Counted from the first letter of the stretch, positions 9,175-18,410 are shown. The stretch is DNA of 59,498 nt from Nitrospira sp. (GCA_020853775.1 JADYYH010000091.1:1-59498); one strand, 5' to 3'. Notes: generated by a model not told the origin, from the sequence alone. Made by a program: numbers and translations.

Positions 9175-9635
9175 GCGGCTCCATGCTGATGGGATACCGG
9201 CAACACCACGATCCCCAGCCAAAAGTCTTCGATCGAACGCACCACCCGCACGAACTGGTCCAGGTCGACCGGTTTCGTGATGTAGCAGTTGGCATGGAGA
9301 TTATAACTTTTCAGCACATCCTGTTCGTCTTGCGAGGTTGTGAGCACCACCACCGGGATGCGCTTCAAATTGTCGTCGGCCTTGATATCGGCGAGCACTT
9401 CGCGGCCGTCTTTTCTGGGCAGGTTCAGATCCAGGACGATGAGGTGCGGATGCGGCGCCGCGGTATAGGAGCCCTGCCGACGGAGAAAGGCCAAGGCCTC
9501 GACCCCGTCCTTGACGACCGTCAGATGATTGATTACCTTGGCTTCCTTCAAGGCCTCGATGGTCAAACGAACGTCTCCGGGATTGTCTTCCACCAGGAGA
9601 ATTTCAATCGGTTTCACCAGTTCGGGGACGACCAT
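9171..9635 (-). CDS. Single-domain response regulator (Rcp1-like)
   Basis: A 154-residue protein consisting of one receiver domain. It has the acidic pocket ([12 protein letters not shown]), the acceptor Asp in [13 protein letters not shown], the conserved Thr/Ser strand VVVLTTSQ and the Lys in YITKPVDL. The long insert and NPGDVRL signature are typical of regulators paired with phytochrome-like or cache kinases. No output domain is present, so it probably passes phosphate or controls a partner protein. ATG 9635 is preceded by AAAGGAG. It lies 31 bases after the cache kinase gene and overlaps the next kinase gene by four bases. Confidence 0.9.
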   Translation of the reverse strand: MVVPELVKPIEILLVEDNPGDVRLTIEALKEAKVINHLTVVKDGVEALAFLRRQGSYTAAPHPHLIVLDLNLPRKDGREVLADIKADDNLKRIPVVVLTTSQDEQDVLKSYNLHANCYITKPVDLDQFVRVVRSIEDFWLGIVVLPVSHQHGAA

Positions 9636-9666
9636 CGTGATGGCTCCTTTGGCTTGCGAACGTGAA

Positions 9667-11445
9667 TTATTCGACTCCTGTTGTATCACCTTCTGAACGA
9701 GTGTTGGAGATCTTCGGCGACGGGTCGGGAATGCTGAACCAGAAGGTCGCCCCTTTCCCTGGTTCAGCCTCCACCCACATGCGACCCCCATGACGTTCGA
9801 CAATCTTCTTGCAGATTGCCAGGCCAATGCCGGTTCCCGGGTATTCCGCCCTCGTATGGAGCCGTTGGAAAATGACAAAAATCCGCCCGGCAAATTGCGG
9901 GTCAATGCCGATTCCCTCGTCGCGAACCGAAAAGAGCCATTCATCCTCTTTTCGTTGGGCCGATATGTGGATGCGTGGCGGCTGGTCGCCGTGAAACTTG
10001 ATGGCATTGCTTAGAAGGTTTTGAAAGACCTGCGTCAACTGTTTGGCATCGCCTCTGACCGTCGGCAAGCGGTTGTGGGTGATGACGGCCTGGCTTTCCT
10101 TGATGGCGCTCAGCAGATTATCCATTGCATATGAGAGCACCGCACCCATGGGTGTGGGCTCAAACGGCTGGCTTCCCGTGCTGACCCGGGAATAGGCGAG
10201 CAGGTCCTGAATCAGCTTCTGCATGCGGGTGGCGCCATCGACGGCATAGGCGATGAATTCATCCGCATCGGCGTCCAGTTTCCCTCGATAACGCTTGGCG
10301 AGGAGTTGGGTGTAACTGCTGACCATCCGTAGCGGTTCTTGGAGGTCGTGCGACGCCACATAGGCGAATTGCTGGAGATCGGCATTGGAGCGTCCCAGCT
10401 CAGCCACGGATTTCTCGAGGTCCTGCCGCGTTTTAATGAGTTCGGACCGTTCGCGCCCCAATTTCCACGAAACCAGGATGCCGAATCCCGTCAAGGGCAG
10501 GATGACGAGGAGGCCGATGCCGCCGACCGTCCAGAGCAAGCGATCGACAGGCGCATAGACTTGGTCATGGCTTTGACGGAACAGCACAATCCAGTCAAAT
10601 CCTGGAAAATCTCGATAGCCTCTGGTCGAGGCATACCCGGTGACAACCGAGTGCCCGTGGCGGTGGTGGACCTCCTCGAGAAATCCTGACTGGTTCCGGT
10701 CCGAGGCCGCTCGGGATCTCGAGGGAATCTCCAAGACCAATGGTCCCTTCGCACTGTCCGCTGAGACCTGTTTTTCGCTGATGATGGCTCCGTCCCGAGT
10801 GAGCAGCAACCAGTCATAGGGGGTTTGGCCGTACCGCAGTCTGCCTTCCTGTTCGAAGATCGAGCGCAGATTTTCGATCGGAACCCGGCTGGCTACGACA
10901 CCACGAAACTCTCCTCGTGCCCCGTAGATCGGTGCCATGTATCCGACCGACTTTGCCCCGGCCGCAGGAGACACCGGTTCCAAGTGGATGTGTCCTGACT
11001 GCCGAACGGCTTCGAAGGCCGCCCCATTGATCGGTGCGGCGCCTGGCGCGGGGTGGGTGTCGGTAGCCGCGATCACTGTTCCGTCGGCATCGGTGATGCC
11101 CAGCCAGCTGTAATACCAGTAGAGCCGGTGGTAATGCTGGAGCCGGGCGGTTCTCTCTTCCGATGCGCCTTCCCGGATCACCCCGTCGTTGGCAAACAAC
11201 TGGATATCGCCATAGCGCTCGAACAGGACGCGATCGACGGTGTCTGCGACGGTTGCCGCATTCATGGCGAGTTCGTTCCCTCGTTCCGCGACCAGCATGG
11301 CGCGCAGGAAGGACAGGGCATACAACCCCAAGGCGGTGGCGATGAAAAAGCAGAGCACGAGGAGGGTCGGCAATAGGCGTTCCGTCCACCGGCTGTTGGT
11401 ATGGAATGTTATGGGCTGCACGGTTGTTGTCGGGAGCGCGATCAT
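9667..11445 (-). CDS. Membrane sensor histidine kinase with extracytoplasmic cache-type domain
   Basis: A 592-residue kinase. A transmembrane helix (about 23-45) and a second (about 310-335) bracket a periplasmic region of some 260 residues that resembles double-cache sensors ([20 protein letters not shown]). The cytoplasmic half has a short linker, then HisKA with [20 protein letters not shown] (phospho-His in SHD) and an HATPase domain with N, G1 and G2 boxes ([29 protein letters not shown]). The HDLQEPLR signature is shared with phytochrome-type kinases that pair with Rcp1-like regulators, which is what follows it. The ligand is unknown. Confidence 0.9.
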   Translation of the reverse strand: MIALPTTTVQPITFHTNSRWTERLLPTLLVLCFFIATALGLYALSFLRAMLVAERGNELAMNAATVADTVDRVLFERYGDIQLFANDGVIREGASEERTARLQHYHRLYWYYSWLGITDADGTVIAATDTHPAPGAAPINGAAFEAVRQSGHIHLEPVSPAAGAKSVGYMAPIYGARGEFRGVVASRVPIENLRSIFEQEGRLRYGQTPYDWLLLTRDGAIISEKQVSADSAKGPLVLEIPSRSRAASDRNQSGFLEEVHHRHGHSVVTGYASTRGYRDFPGFDWIVLFRQSHDQVYAPVDRLLWTVGGIGLLVILPLTGFGILVSWKLGRERSELIKTRQDLEKSVAELGRSNADLQQFAYVASHDLQEPLRMVSSYTQLLAKRYRGKLDADADEFIAYAVDGATRMQKLIQDLLAYSRVSTGSQPFEPTPMGAVLSYAMDNLLSAIKESQAVITHNRLPTVRGDAKQLTQVFQNLLSNAIKFHGDQPPRIHISAQRKEDEWLFSVRDEGIGIDPQFAGRIFVIFQRLHTRAEYPGTGIGLAICKKIVERHGGRMWVEAEPGKGATFWFSIPDPSPKISNTRSEGDTTGVE

Positions 11446-11600
11446 GTCAGGTGACCGGAGGGGAATGCCTTAATAGTGTAACCTGTTCAGATAGGCAGAT
11501 GCACGAGGGGGGAGGCGGCTTCCTACCCAGGCCTGCGTTCGATTGACTCCGGGCCGGCGTCCGGGTAGGTTCGGACCATCCTGCAGGTGGACAGAACGCG

Positions 11601-12017
11601 ATGGTGACCATTTCAACACATGTCTCGATTCCAGATGAGGAGATCGAATTGACGGCGATGCGGGCGCAAGGCGCCGGCGGGCAACACGTCAACAAGGTCT
11701 CGTCTGCGATTCACCTCCGGTTCGATATTCGCAGGTCCTCCCTGCCCCCCTTTTACAAACAACGTCTCTTAGAGGTGCGCGATCATCGTATTTCGCGTGA
11801 AGGGGTGATCATCATCAAGGCGCAGGACTCGCGGAGCCAGGAGCGGAACCGTGCACTGGCCTTGGAACGGCTGGTGGACTTGGTTCGACAGGCGGCAACT
11901 CCGCGGATACCGCGTCGCCCCACCAAACCGACCAAAGGGTCCAAGAAAAGACGGTTGGAGGATAAATCGAAACGAGGCCAGCTCAAATCTTTGCGAAGCC
12001 GGCCTCAGGAACAGTGA
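11601..12017 (+). CDS. arfB: Alternative ribosome-rescue factor ArfB (RF-1 domain, YaeJ)
   Basis: A 138-residue peptidyl-tRNA hydrolase of the release-factor class that frees ribosomes stalled on truncated mRNA. The catalytic GGQ lies in RAQGAGGQHVNKVSSAIHLR (Gln28). The C-terminal 35 residues are strongly basic (RRPTKPTKGSKKRRLEDKSK), the tail known in E. coli to enter the mRNA channel of the ribosome. Length matches the family. ATG 11601 is the first start in frame. It is monocistronic and convergent with the RRM gene across a terminator. Confidence 0.93.
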   Translation: MVTISTHVSIPDEEIELTAMRAQGAGGQHVNKVSSAIHLRFDIRRSSLPPFYKQRLLEVRDHRISREGVIIIKAQDSRSQERNRALALERLVDLVRQAATPRIPRRPTKPTKGSKKRRLEDKSKRGQLKSLRSRPQEQ

Positions 12018-12037
12018 AGGACCGGAGAAAAAGAAAA

Positions 12038-12061
12038 GGGGCGCTTCGGATGAAGCGCCCC
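12038..12061 (-). terminator. Rho-independent terminator of the RRM-protein gene
   Basis: A perfect ten-base stem (GGGGCGCTTC / GAAGCGCCCC) with a four-base loop. On the minus strand it is followed by a TTTTCTTTTT tract (12037 down to 12028). It sits 30 bases after the RRM gene stop. It has no T-tract on the plus strand, so it primarily serves the minus-strand gene, although its stem may also slow transcription from arfB. Confidence 0.85.
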
Positions 12062-12090
12062 TTCGGAGACGAGACGAATCTCGTCATGAA

Positions 12091-12411
12091 TTAGAAGCGG
12101 TTGCGTCCGCCGCGGTTATCGCCGCCGCCAAACCGTCCACCCCCGCCGCCACCGGAGCGAGCTTCTTGAGGCTTCGCTTCATTGACAGTGAGTTGCCGGC
12201 CATCCATGTCCGAACCGTTCAACGCCGTGATGGCTGCCTTGGCTTCTTCCGCCGTGGACATTTCCACGAAGCCGAAGCCGCGTGATTGTCCGGTGAACTT
12301 GTCCGTGATCACGCGCGCCGATTCAACGGTGCCATGAGCGGAAAACAAGTTGCTCAGTTGCGATTCAGTGGCAGCATACGGCAGTCCGCCGACATACAAT
12401 TTGTTACCCAT
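12091..12411 (-). CDS. Single-RRM RNA-binding protein with Gly-rich tail
   Basis: A 106-residue protein with one RNA recognition motif and a glycine/arginine-rich tail. RNP2 is KLYVGGL (4-10) and RNP1 is RGFGFVEM (44-51). The tail (GGGGGGRFGGGDNRGGRNRF) resembles cold-responsive RNA-binding proteins of cyanobacteria and proteobacteria. It probably acts as an RNA chaperone. ATG 12411 is preceded by AAAAGGAG, so the open frame back to 12543 is leader. The roughly 290-base region before the desaturase gene would hold its promoter and 5' UTR, in keeping with post-transcriptional cold control, but no specific element was recognised. Confidence 0.92.
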   Translation of the reverse strand: MGNKLYVGGLPYAATESQLSNLFSAHGTVESARVITDKFTGQSRGFGFVEMSTAEEAKAAITALNGSDMDGRQLTVNEAKPQEARSGGGGGGRFGGGDNRGGRNRF

Positions 12412-12703
12412 AGGGGTCTCCTTTTGAAATGTGACATTGTCGGCGACACGAGAACAGGCATATGAGGGGAATGAGCGGGCCGAAGGCGCGGTGGTAGGGG
12501 CGACTTGGGTCTGACTTCCGATCAACTTCTCGGTAACAAACAATATCGGTGATGGGCCATCAAAAAACCGTGATGCTTATGCGGCCCGTCATAAGATCAC
12601 TCTGCATCGTAACAGATGGATGAGGCGATTACTACCAGTTTAAGGTCTGCCGAAAAAATAGTTTTGAGGCGGCACAGAGGTCTGACTCGTCGCCATGGAC
12701 CGT

Positions 12704-13573
12704 TCAATTGCCGGAGGAGGCGGTCCGGAGCGAGGAGGCCAGCCCTAACTTCGACAAGGTATAGATCAGCCACTTCGACGGATCGAAATTGTACCAGAGC
12801 GGTCCATTGCGGTAGTCGCTCGGGTAGGTATGGTGGTAATTGTGGTACCCCTCGCCGAAGGTCAGTAGGGAGACGAACCAGGAATTGCGGCTTGAATCGG
12901 ACGTGCCGTAGGGTTGGTCGCCCCAGATGTGGCAGACCGAATTGATACAGAAGGTTGAATTCAGGACCGCAAACGTGCGGCCGACGCCGGCCAGCATGAA
13001 CCCCCCGATTCCACCCTGCCACCCGTTATGGAGGAAACCAATGATAAAGGGGAGGGCAAGGCCGACCACGACGATGGCCGCATAGTTGCGGTGTTGCCAC
13101 ATGGCCACCGGGTCTTGCATCACGCGGGAGCCGAACCGTTCATCATTACAGGGAACGGGATTGAGGAGCCAGCCGCAATGGCTATACCAAAATCCCCGCT
13201 TGGCATTGTACGGATCAGCAGGATCATCACAATGCGCATGATGGCGCAAATGATCAGCCGTCCATTTCGCGCCGGAGTTCTGCAGGGCCCAACCACCGGC
13301 GACCAGCAGGCAGCCTTTCACCCAATTAGGACATTCGAAGCTGCGATGCGTCAACAGCCGGTGGTATCCGACGGTGATGCCCAGGCCGGTGACGACGTAC
13401 AGGACGGCAAACATCGTCCAATCCAGCCAGGAATATCCATAGAGGAGTCCATACCCCGGGACGCAGATCACCGAGCCTGCGACGATCGACCAGAAGAGGA
13501 GGTAGGTCCAGAACTTATGATGCACGCGGTGGACGATGTGCGCCGGAACCGGGGTCGGGGAAACGTGTTGCAT
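12704..13573 (-). CDS. Acyl-lipid / acyl-CoA delta-9-type fatty acid desaturase
   Basis: A 289-residue integral membrane di-iron desaturase that introduces a double bond in acyl chains. The three histidine boxes are HRLLTH (71-76), HLRHH (108-112) and HNYHH (about 244-248), all in the spacing of the delta-9 family. Four hydrophobic segments are apparent (about 22-40, 52-70, 145-165, 170-190). It shares its strand with the downstream RRM gene, about 290 bases away. Cold adaptation of membranes is the usual role of the family and would fit an adjacent cold-type RNA-binding protein, but co-regulation is only inference. Confidence 0.92.
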   Translation of the reverse strand: MQHVSPTPVPAHIVHRVHHKFWTYLLFWSIVAGSVICVPGYGLLYGYSWLDWTMFAVLYVVTGLGITVGYHRLLTHRSFECPNWVKGCLLVAGGWALQNSGAKWTADHLRHHAHCDDPADPYNAKRGFWYSHCGWLLNPVPCNDERFGSRVMQDPVAMWQHRNYAAIVVVGLALPFIIGFLHNGWQGGIGGFMLAGVGRTFAVLNSTFCINSVCHIWGDQPYGTSDSSRNSWFVSLLTFGEGYHNYHHTYPSDYRNGPLWYNFDPSKWLIYTLSKLGLASSLRTASSGN

Positions 13574-13783
13574 GTCGCTACAATAGTCAAGCGGAAGACA
13601 TTTCGCAAGGGGCTGTGTGCCCGTGCCTCGCGTGTGAACGAGGTTGTGCAGAGCCGACCGCTTGCTGGCCCTTCGTCAACCGTCTGCCGCCGACCGCGTT
13701 GAATCGAGCGGGGCTGAGAACATTTCATTCCAGCGCCATAATCCGGATACGGAGAGTGGCATTCAACAACGAAGGAGGCGACT

Positions 13784-14143
13784 ATGCCGACTGCCCGCAG
13801 GTATCTACGAAAGGCGAGATGGATGGTGCTCTGGAGCTGTGTCGTGATCGGTCTGTCGGGGCTGTCTGACCCGGCGAAAGCCGCATCTGATCCATCTCCT
13901 GCATCGGGTCAGGAACAGCCGGCAGCTTCTTCCGATGCACCCGGCAGCACTGGGAAGGGACCGGAAGGGCAAGGCCGTGGAGGTCGTCCAGGAAGGAAGG
14001 CCTGCGCCGACGATGTGAAGAAATTGTGTGCGGGGGTAAAAGCCGGAGAGGGGCGGATCATGCAATGCCTGAGAGCGCATACGCAGGAGCTGTCCCCCGC
14101 CTGCGCCGACATGATGCAACAACGAGGCAAGCATCGGCCATAA
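13784..14143 (+). CDS. Secreted Cys-rich-repeat (GLG1-type) protein
   Basis: A 119-residue protein with a signal peptide (hydrophobic MVLWSCVVIGLSGLS, likely cut near KAA) and a low-complexity Ser/Pro/Gly linker. It has one C-terminal cysteine-rich repeat (CADDVKKLCAGVKAGEGRIM then QCLRAHTQELSPAC). The repeat pattern C-x6-C ... C-L-x-x-H-x5-L-S-x-x-C is that of the Golgi apparatus protein 1 type repeat found in many bacterial periplasmic proteins. Function is unknown. ATG 13784 follows GAAGGAGG. A paralogous domain occurs in the protein at 40526-41134. Confidence 0.75.
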   Translation: MPTARRYLRKARWMVLWSCVVIGLSGLSDPAKAASDPSPASGQEQPAASSDAPGSTGKGPEGQGRGGRPGRKACADDVKKLCAGVKAGEGRIMQCLRAHTQELSPACADMMQQRGKHRP

Positions 14144-14159
14144 TCACTGCGTCGATTGA

Positions 14160-14190
14160 CGGCCGGGCGTCGACCTGACCCGCCCGGCCG
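14160..14190 (+). terminator. GC-rich stem-loop after the Cys-rich-repeat gene
   Basis: A perfect ten-base stem (CGGCCGGGCG / CGCCCGGCCG) with an 11-base loop begins 17 bases after the stop codon at 14143. No T-tract follows, so intrinsic termination is uncertain; it may be an mRNA 3' stabiliser. Confidence 0.45.
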
Positions 14191-14305
14191 ACCGTTCCCA
14201 CCGGTCACTCCACTTCCTGCTATTGCAGTCGTGTGATTTCGATATTTTATTTTCGAAGTGCGGCGACTGCGATACAGTGGCCCTAATGGATACGGGAGGG
14301 TACGT

Positions 14306-14686
14306 ATGAGTGGGACTACGGGGCAGGAACAGTTTACCGTCGATTTACGTCAGCACCCGCGGTTGCGTGTGCCCGCGCCGTTCGCCTGTTCGTTATCTCG
14401 ATTGGGTCTGGCCAAATGGCTCGGTCGCGGAGGCGAGGGGATCGGTGTCGTCTTCGATGTGTCGATGCGAGGGGCGAAGGTGATGAGCGAAGCGGGAATC
14501 CAGCGCGGTGATCGAGTATCGGTGAGTCTGTCCCTACCCAATCAGGTCTCGCCGATGACCGTGGAAAAAGCCACGGTGCGGTGGGAGCGGGAGCAGGTCT
14601 ATGGTTTAGAATTTGTCGACCTGTCACCGGTCGCTGAAATGCGCTTGCGAAAGTTCATCACCATGGCCACAAAGCCGGCGGCCTAA
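14306..14686 (+). CDS. Single-domain PilZ protein 1
   Basis: A 126-residue PilZ protein, expected to bind cyclic di-GMP. The two ligand motifs are present: R-x-x-x-R in RQHPRLRV and D-x-S-x-x-G in DVSMRGAKV. The strand TVRWEREQVYGLEFVDL matches the closing beta-strands of the domain. ATG 14306 follows GGGAGGG; the frame is open back to 14258. It precedes an LpxL-like acyltransferase gene on the same strand and is followed by two more PilZ genes nearby. The output target is unknown. Confidence 0.85.
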   Translation: MSGTTGQEQFTVDLRQHPRLRVPAPFACSLSRLGLAKWLGRGGEGIGVVFDVSMRGAKVMSEAGIQRGDRVSVSLSLPNQVSPMTVEKATVRWEREQVYGLEFVDLSPVAEMRLRKFITMATKPAA

Positions 14687-14858
14687 CGAGCCGGGGCGGT
14701 GCGCATTGTGGCCCGACGGGTAGACCGCTTTCGAGAGAAGGGCTTCTTCCAATCCGTGCCCGCTTCCACAAAGACGGGGTGTACGCTCCCGCGGTGTCCC
14801 TGTCCTTCGAGATTGCGCTCCTCGCTCCGTTTCCCTACAATGGCTGACCCGTTTAGCC

Positions 14859-15797
14859 ATGTCCAACTCACAGACAAAACATACGCGGCGCCGGCCACGC
14901 AGTGCCTATCATCCGATGTATTGGCCCACCTGGGTCGGCATCGCGCTGTTTCGATTGCTCTCGTGGCTTCCGTATCGTGCCCAGCTCGCATTTGGGCGCC
15001 AGTGCGGGCGCATTCTCCACGGCCTTCTCACAAAGCGCCGCGACATCGTCCGGATCAATCTGGCTCTCTGTTTCCCCGAGCAGTCGACCGAGGATCGCAA
15101 TCAGGTTGCGCTGCACTCGTTCGAGTCGATGGGGATGGGCGTGCTGGAGATCGCGATGGCCTGGTGGGCGAAGGATCCCCGGGAACATTGCGAGTGCACG
15201 ATCAAGGGATTGGAGCATATCCGCGACGCGCTCCGTCTGGGGCGCGGTGTGCTGCTCTGCGGAGCGCATTTGCATGCGGCGGAACTGGCCGGCCGGTTCA
15301 TGGCGCTGGAGCAGCCGGTCGCCATCGTCTATCGACCACAGAATGATGTCGTGGCCGATAGGGTCGCGAACCGGTGCCGGAGCCGATACTATTCGGAACT
15401 GATTCAACATCGGGATATGCGGGGCATCCTCCGCGCATTGGCCCGGAACCAGGTGGTCTGGTACGCGCCCGACATCGATGCCGGCTCGAAGCGCAGCGTG
15501 TTCGCTCCATTTTTCGGCGTGCCGGCGTCGTCACTCACCGCGACGTCTCGCCTGGCCAAAGTCAGCGGTGCCGCGGTCGTGCCCTGCTTTTATTATCGCC
15601 GGGCCGATGGATCCGGCTATGACATCGAGGTGGGGGAAGCCCTCGATCATTTTCCGTCGGGTGAAATGATGGACGATGCCACCCGCATCAACCAGTTGAT
15701 CGAAGGCGCGGTCCGGCGCGTGCCCGAACAATACTTCTGGCAGCATCGCCGCTTCAAAAGCCGTCCTCCCGGTGAACCGCCGATTTATCGGCGGTAG
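14859..15797 (+). CDS. LpxL/HtrB-family lipid A acyltransferase
   Basis: A 312-residue inner-membrane acyltransferase of the lysophospholipid acyltransferase / LpxL family, which adds secondary acyl chains to lipid A. The catalytic H-x4-D/E motif appears as GAHLHAAEL (His-Leu-His-Ala-Ala-Glu), followed by VAIVYRPQND and later WYAPDIDAGSKRSVFAPFFG, both family signatures. The C-terminus (QYFWQHRRFKSRPPGE) matches the usual YxWxHRRFKTRP ending. A hydrophobic segment near 30-45 anchors it. No good Shine-Dalgarno is visible before ATG 14859. Whether it acts on lipid A or another acyl acceptor cannot be told. Confidence 0.88.
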   Translation: MSNSQTKHTRRRPRSAYHPMYWPTWVGIALFRLLSWLPYRAQLAFGRQCGRILHGLLTKRRDIVRINLALCFPEQSTEDRNQVALHSFESMGMGVLEIAMAWWAKDPREHCECTIKGLEHIRDALRLGRGVLLCGAHLHAAELAGRFMALEQPVAIVYRPQNDVVADRVANRCRSRYYSELIQHRDMRGILRALARNQVVWYAPDIDAGSKRSVFAPFFGVPASSLTATSRLAKVSGAAVVPCFYYRRADGSGYDIEVGEALDHFPSGEMMDDATRINQLIEGAVRRVPEQYFWQHRRFKSRPPGEPPIYRR

Positions 15798-15942
15798 GCT
15801 GCTCTTCCCGGAACGCTGCTCTGCCTCCCTCGCTCCTCACGCGCCAGGGCCCGCGAAATCATCAGAAGTATTCGGCGTCTCCCGCTCCCTGCGGTATACT
15901 GGCGTTGGCTGATTTCAGAAGACGACCGCCTCATCCTCCGCC

Positions 15943-16320
15943 ATGGATCAAGATAATCAGGCTTCTCCCGTTCGAGTTGAGCTCCGGCAGCACCGTCGCT
16001 GTACGGTGTCCCGGACCTGTCTGCTGTCATTTGCCCCTTTCGCGCCCACCCTCAGTTTTAATGGCGATACGGAGGGGGAGGGGATGGTTCTCAATCTGTC
16101 GCCAGGCGGATGTAAGATCGGCAGCGACGCCGGGGTGAAGGTGGGGGATGCCATGTCGCTGATTATTCTCCTCCCGGGAGAGACCTCTCCCACGACGGTT
16201 GATCTGGCGCTGGTGCGGTGGGGCAAGGATCTGTCTTTCGGGGTGGAGTTTGTCTCGATGGGTACGGCCGAACAGGATCGATTATGTCAATTTCTCGCCT
16301 CTGCCGCGGTGGTCCAGTAG
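15943..16320 (+). CDS. Single-domain PilZ protein 2
   Basis: A 125-residue PilZ-domain protein with R-x-x-x-R (RQHRR) and an N-x-S-x-x-G version of the second motif (NLSPGGCKI). The segment ALVRWGKDLSFGVEFVSM forms the final strands. It resembles the proteins at 14306-14686 and 16379-16711 and probably arose by duplication. ATG 15943 is the first start in frame; no strong ribosome binding site is visible. Cyclic di-GMP binding is expected from the motifs. Confidence 0.82.
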   Translation: MDQDNQASPVRVELRQHRRCTVSRTCLLSFAPFAPTLSFNGDTEGEGMVLNLSPGGCKIGSDAGVKVGDAMSLIILLPGETSPTTVDLALVRWGKDLSFGVEFVSMGTAEQDRLCQFLASAAVVQ

Positions 16321-16378
16321 GAGGGGGGGATGGTTGTCATCGAGGCGGACGCGGGGCAAGTGACGAAGAGGAGAGCCG

Positions 16379-16711
16379 GTGGAAGAAACCAGAACCTTAC
16401 GTAAGTCCCGCCGTGTTGCGGCGGATTGTCGTCTCGAGTTCGTCGGCGAAGATGAGATCGAGGGGGAGGCCGAGGTGCTGGACCTCTCTTCTACCGGGTG
16501 CATGGCAAAATCCGAACAGGTGATGCCGCCGGGCCTTCGCATGAAAGTCTCCCTGTTTTTGTCCGACGGACATCAATGGCCGGTTCGCGTGGAGGAGGCC
16601 GTTGTCCGGTGGGCGCGGGGCGGGGAGTTCGGGGTCGAGTTCTTGGTGATGCGGCCGCCGCAATTGCAGCGCATCCAGCAATTCGTGATCAAGCACAGAC
16701 CCGTGGCCTAA
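16379..16711 (+). CDS. Single-domain PilZ protein 3
   Basis: A 110-residue PilZ-domain protein. Motifs are RKSRR (R-x-x-x-R) and DLSSTGCMA (D-x-S-x-x-G); the last strands are AVVRWARGGEFGVEFLVM. The start is a GTG at 16379 with GAAGAGGAG just upstream, giving good support for a non-ATG start. It ends some 190 bases before mlaE, so it may or may not share a transcript with the lipid transporter genes. Three PilZ paralogues within 2.4 kb is a notable concentration. Confidence 0.82.
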   Translation: MEETRTLRKSRRVAADCRLEFVGEDEIEGEAEVLDLSSTGCMAKSEQVMPPGLRMKVSLFLSDGHQWPVRVEEAVVRWARGGEFGVEFLVMRPPQLQRIQQFVIKHRPVA

Positions 16712-16902
16712 GCCACGATCCAAGCCGTTCGTTGCCGGTCGTTCGTGAGTGAGCCGCCCGTCGAGTCTGCCGTGCTCTGCGATCCCACCGCCGACCCCCG
16801 CCCCGACTCGTTGCTTTACGATGAATGGTCCCCTACAATTTCGCCGTCGTTCGCGGCTTCAGGTGCCCGACATGCTCTCTGGAAGGGAAGCGGTCAGAAC
16901 GG

Positions 16903-17682
16903 ATGATCGAGTGGGTCGGACGGAAGACCATCGCGGGATACGCCTATCTGGCGGCGCTGGCCACGCTGTTTGCGCAAGCCGTGCTCGATCTCATCATTCC
17001 TCCGCGGCAGGGGCGCGGGGAAACCTTTCGGGTGTTGATCAGACAAATTCTGTTCACCGGCGTCGATGCACTGCCGGTCACCACGGTCATCGCCCTGTTG
17101 CTGGGCATCATCATTGTGACTCAGGCCGGTACGCAGCTTCCCCGGCTCGGGGCCGGAGGACTGGTGGGGAGCATCATCGTGGTCACGGTGATTCGTGAGC
17201 TCGGCCCCCTGGTCACAGCGTTTATTGTCGTCGGGCGTTCCGGGTCGGCTATTGCGACTGAGCTCGGGAACATGTCGGTGACGCGCGAAGTCGTGGCGCT
17301 GCGGCTCATGGGCATTCCCATCAGCCGGTTTGTCATCATGCCGCGCATGGTCGGCATGGTGCTTTCGATGGTGTGCCTGACGCTCTATTTCGATGTGGTG
17401 GCGGTATTCGGCGGCTACCTCGTGGCCGATGCGCAATTGACCATTCCGCTCGATGCGTTCGCGGAGAGTGTGATCAGGGCCCTGTCCACGACGGATGTCT
17501 TCATGACGGCGATCAAAGGCCTGGGGTTTGGTTCGGCAGTCGCAGCGGTCTGTTGTTATCATGGCCTGGCCGTTCGATCGTCCTATACGGAGGTGCCGCA
17601 ACAAACGACCCGCGCGATGATCAATTCCTTCGTGCTCTGTCTCTTGATCGATGTCGTCGTGACGGTGCCGTTGTATTTATGA
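16903..17682 (+). CDS. mlaE: MlaE-family ABC transporter permease
   Basis: A membrane permease (about 259 residues) of the Mla lipid transporter that moves phospholipids across the envelope. The family signature is visible: VIRELGPLVTAFIVVGRSGS followed by AIATELGNMSVTREVVAL and the RFVIMPRMVGMVLS helix. Five to six hydrophobic segments are apparent. ATG 16903 (MIEWVGRKTIAGYAYL) fits the family N-terminus; the frame is open back to 16825 with an unconserved extension. Its TGA overlaps the start of mlaF (ATGA). Order mlaE-mlaF-mlaD is unlike the mlaFEDCB order of E. coli. Confidence 0.93.
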   Translation: MIEWVGRKTIAGYAYLAALATLFAQAVLDLIIPPRQGRGETFRVLIRQILFTGVDALPVTTVIALLLGIIIVTQAGTQLPRLGAGGLVGSIIVVTVIRELGPLVTAFIVVGRSGSAIATELGNMSVTREVVALRLMGIPISRFVIMPRMVGMVLSMVCLTLYFDVVAVFGGYLVADAQLTIPLDAFAESVIRALSTTDVFMTAIKGLGFGSAVAAVCCYHGLAVRSSYTEVPQQTTRAMINSFVLCLLIDVVVTVPLYL

Positions 17683-18410
17683 GCGAGGCGGCCATCATCT
17701 TCGAGAAGGTCCGGGCGCCGATGCTGAGCGGGGATCGACATTTGGAGATGGATCTCAGGATTACGCCGGGAGCCTGTGTCGTCTGTATCGGTCCGAGTCG
17801 CGCCGGGAAGAGTTTGATGGTGGAGCTCGCCGCCGGCCTCGTCGTCCCGGAAGCGGGCCGGGTGTTCGTGCTGGGGCAGGATTGGAAGGAAGTGCCGGAC
17901 GATGATCCGAGGTCCGTACGGCTGAGGGTCGGCGTGGTGCTCCAACAACCGGGGTTGTTGAGCAATATGACGCTGTTTAACAATGTGCTGCTGCCGCTCC
18001 GCTATCATCGCGGAGCCATGCCGGATCGCCAGCGCGAGCAAGCGGTGATGGGACACATGGAGCGATTAGGCCTGGCCTCGCTCCGCGACCGGTTTCCTGC
18101 TGAGCTCAATCAGGGGGAGGTCCGGCGCGGAGCCATTGCACGGGCGCTGATCTTAGACCCTGACGTTCTCCTCCTCGATGATCCCGTCGCCGGCCTGGAC
18201 GCCGATATGGTGCTGGGACTCAAGACGTATCTCGACGAGCGGCGGGCCCGGCGTCCGCTCACGATCCTCGCCGCGTTGCGCGCCTGGTCGCCGTTGGTCA
18301 CAGCTGCCGATCGAGTGGTGCTTCTTCGCGACGGGCAGGTGGAGGCCGATGGCACTCGTGATGCGGTGCGCGACAGGGTCTCCCCGGCACTGAGGCGGTA
18401 TGTGGAGTAG
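17679..18410 (+). CDS. mlaF: MlaF-family ABC transporter ATPase with atypical signature motif
   Basis: The 243-residue ATP-binding subunit of the Mla transporter. Walker A is GPSRAGKS and Walker B is DVLLLDDP, with the D-loop GLDAD. The ABC signature is degenerate: LNQGEVRRGAIARAL instead of the common LSGGQ. The H-loop region (TILAALRAWSPLVTAADRVV) has no clear histidine after the D-loop. It may therefore hydrolyse ATP poorly, or use a variant mechanism. The start at 17679 overlaps the mlaE stop by four bases. Its neighbours define its role better than its sequence. Confidence 0.88.
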   Translation: MSEAAIIFEKVRAPMLSGDRHLEMDLRITPGACVVCIGPSRAGKSLMVELAAGLVVPEAGRVFVLGQDWKEVPDDDPRSVRLRVGVVLQQPGLLSNMTLFNNVLLPLRYHRGAMPDRQREQAVMGHMERLGLASLRDRFPAELNQGEVRRGAIARALILDPDVLLLDDPVAGLDADMVLGLKTYLDERRARRPLTILAALRAWSPLVTAADRVVLLRDGQVEADGTRDAVRDRVSPALRRYVE

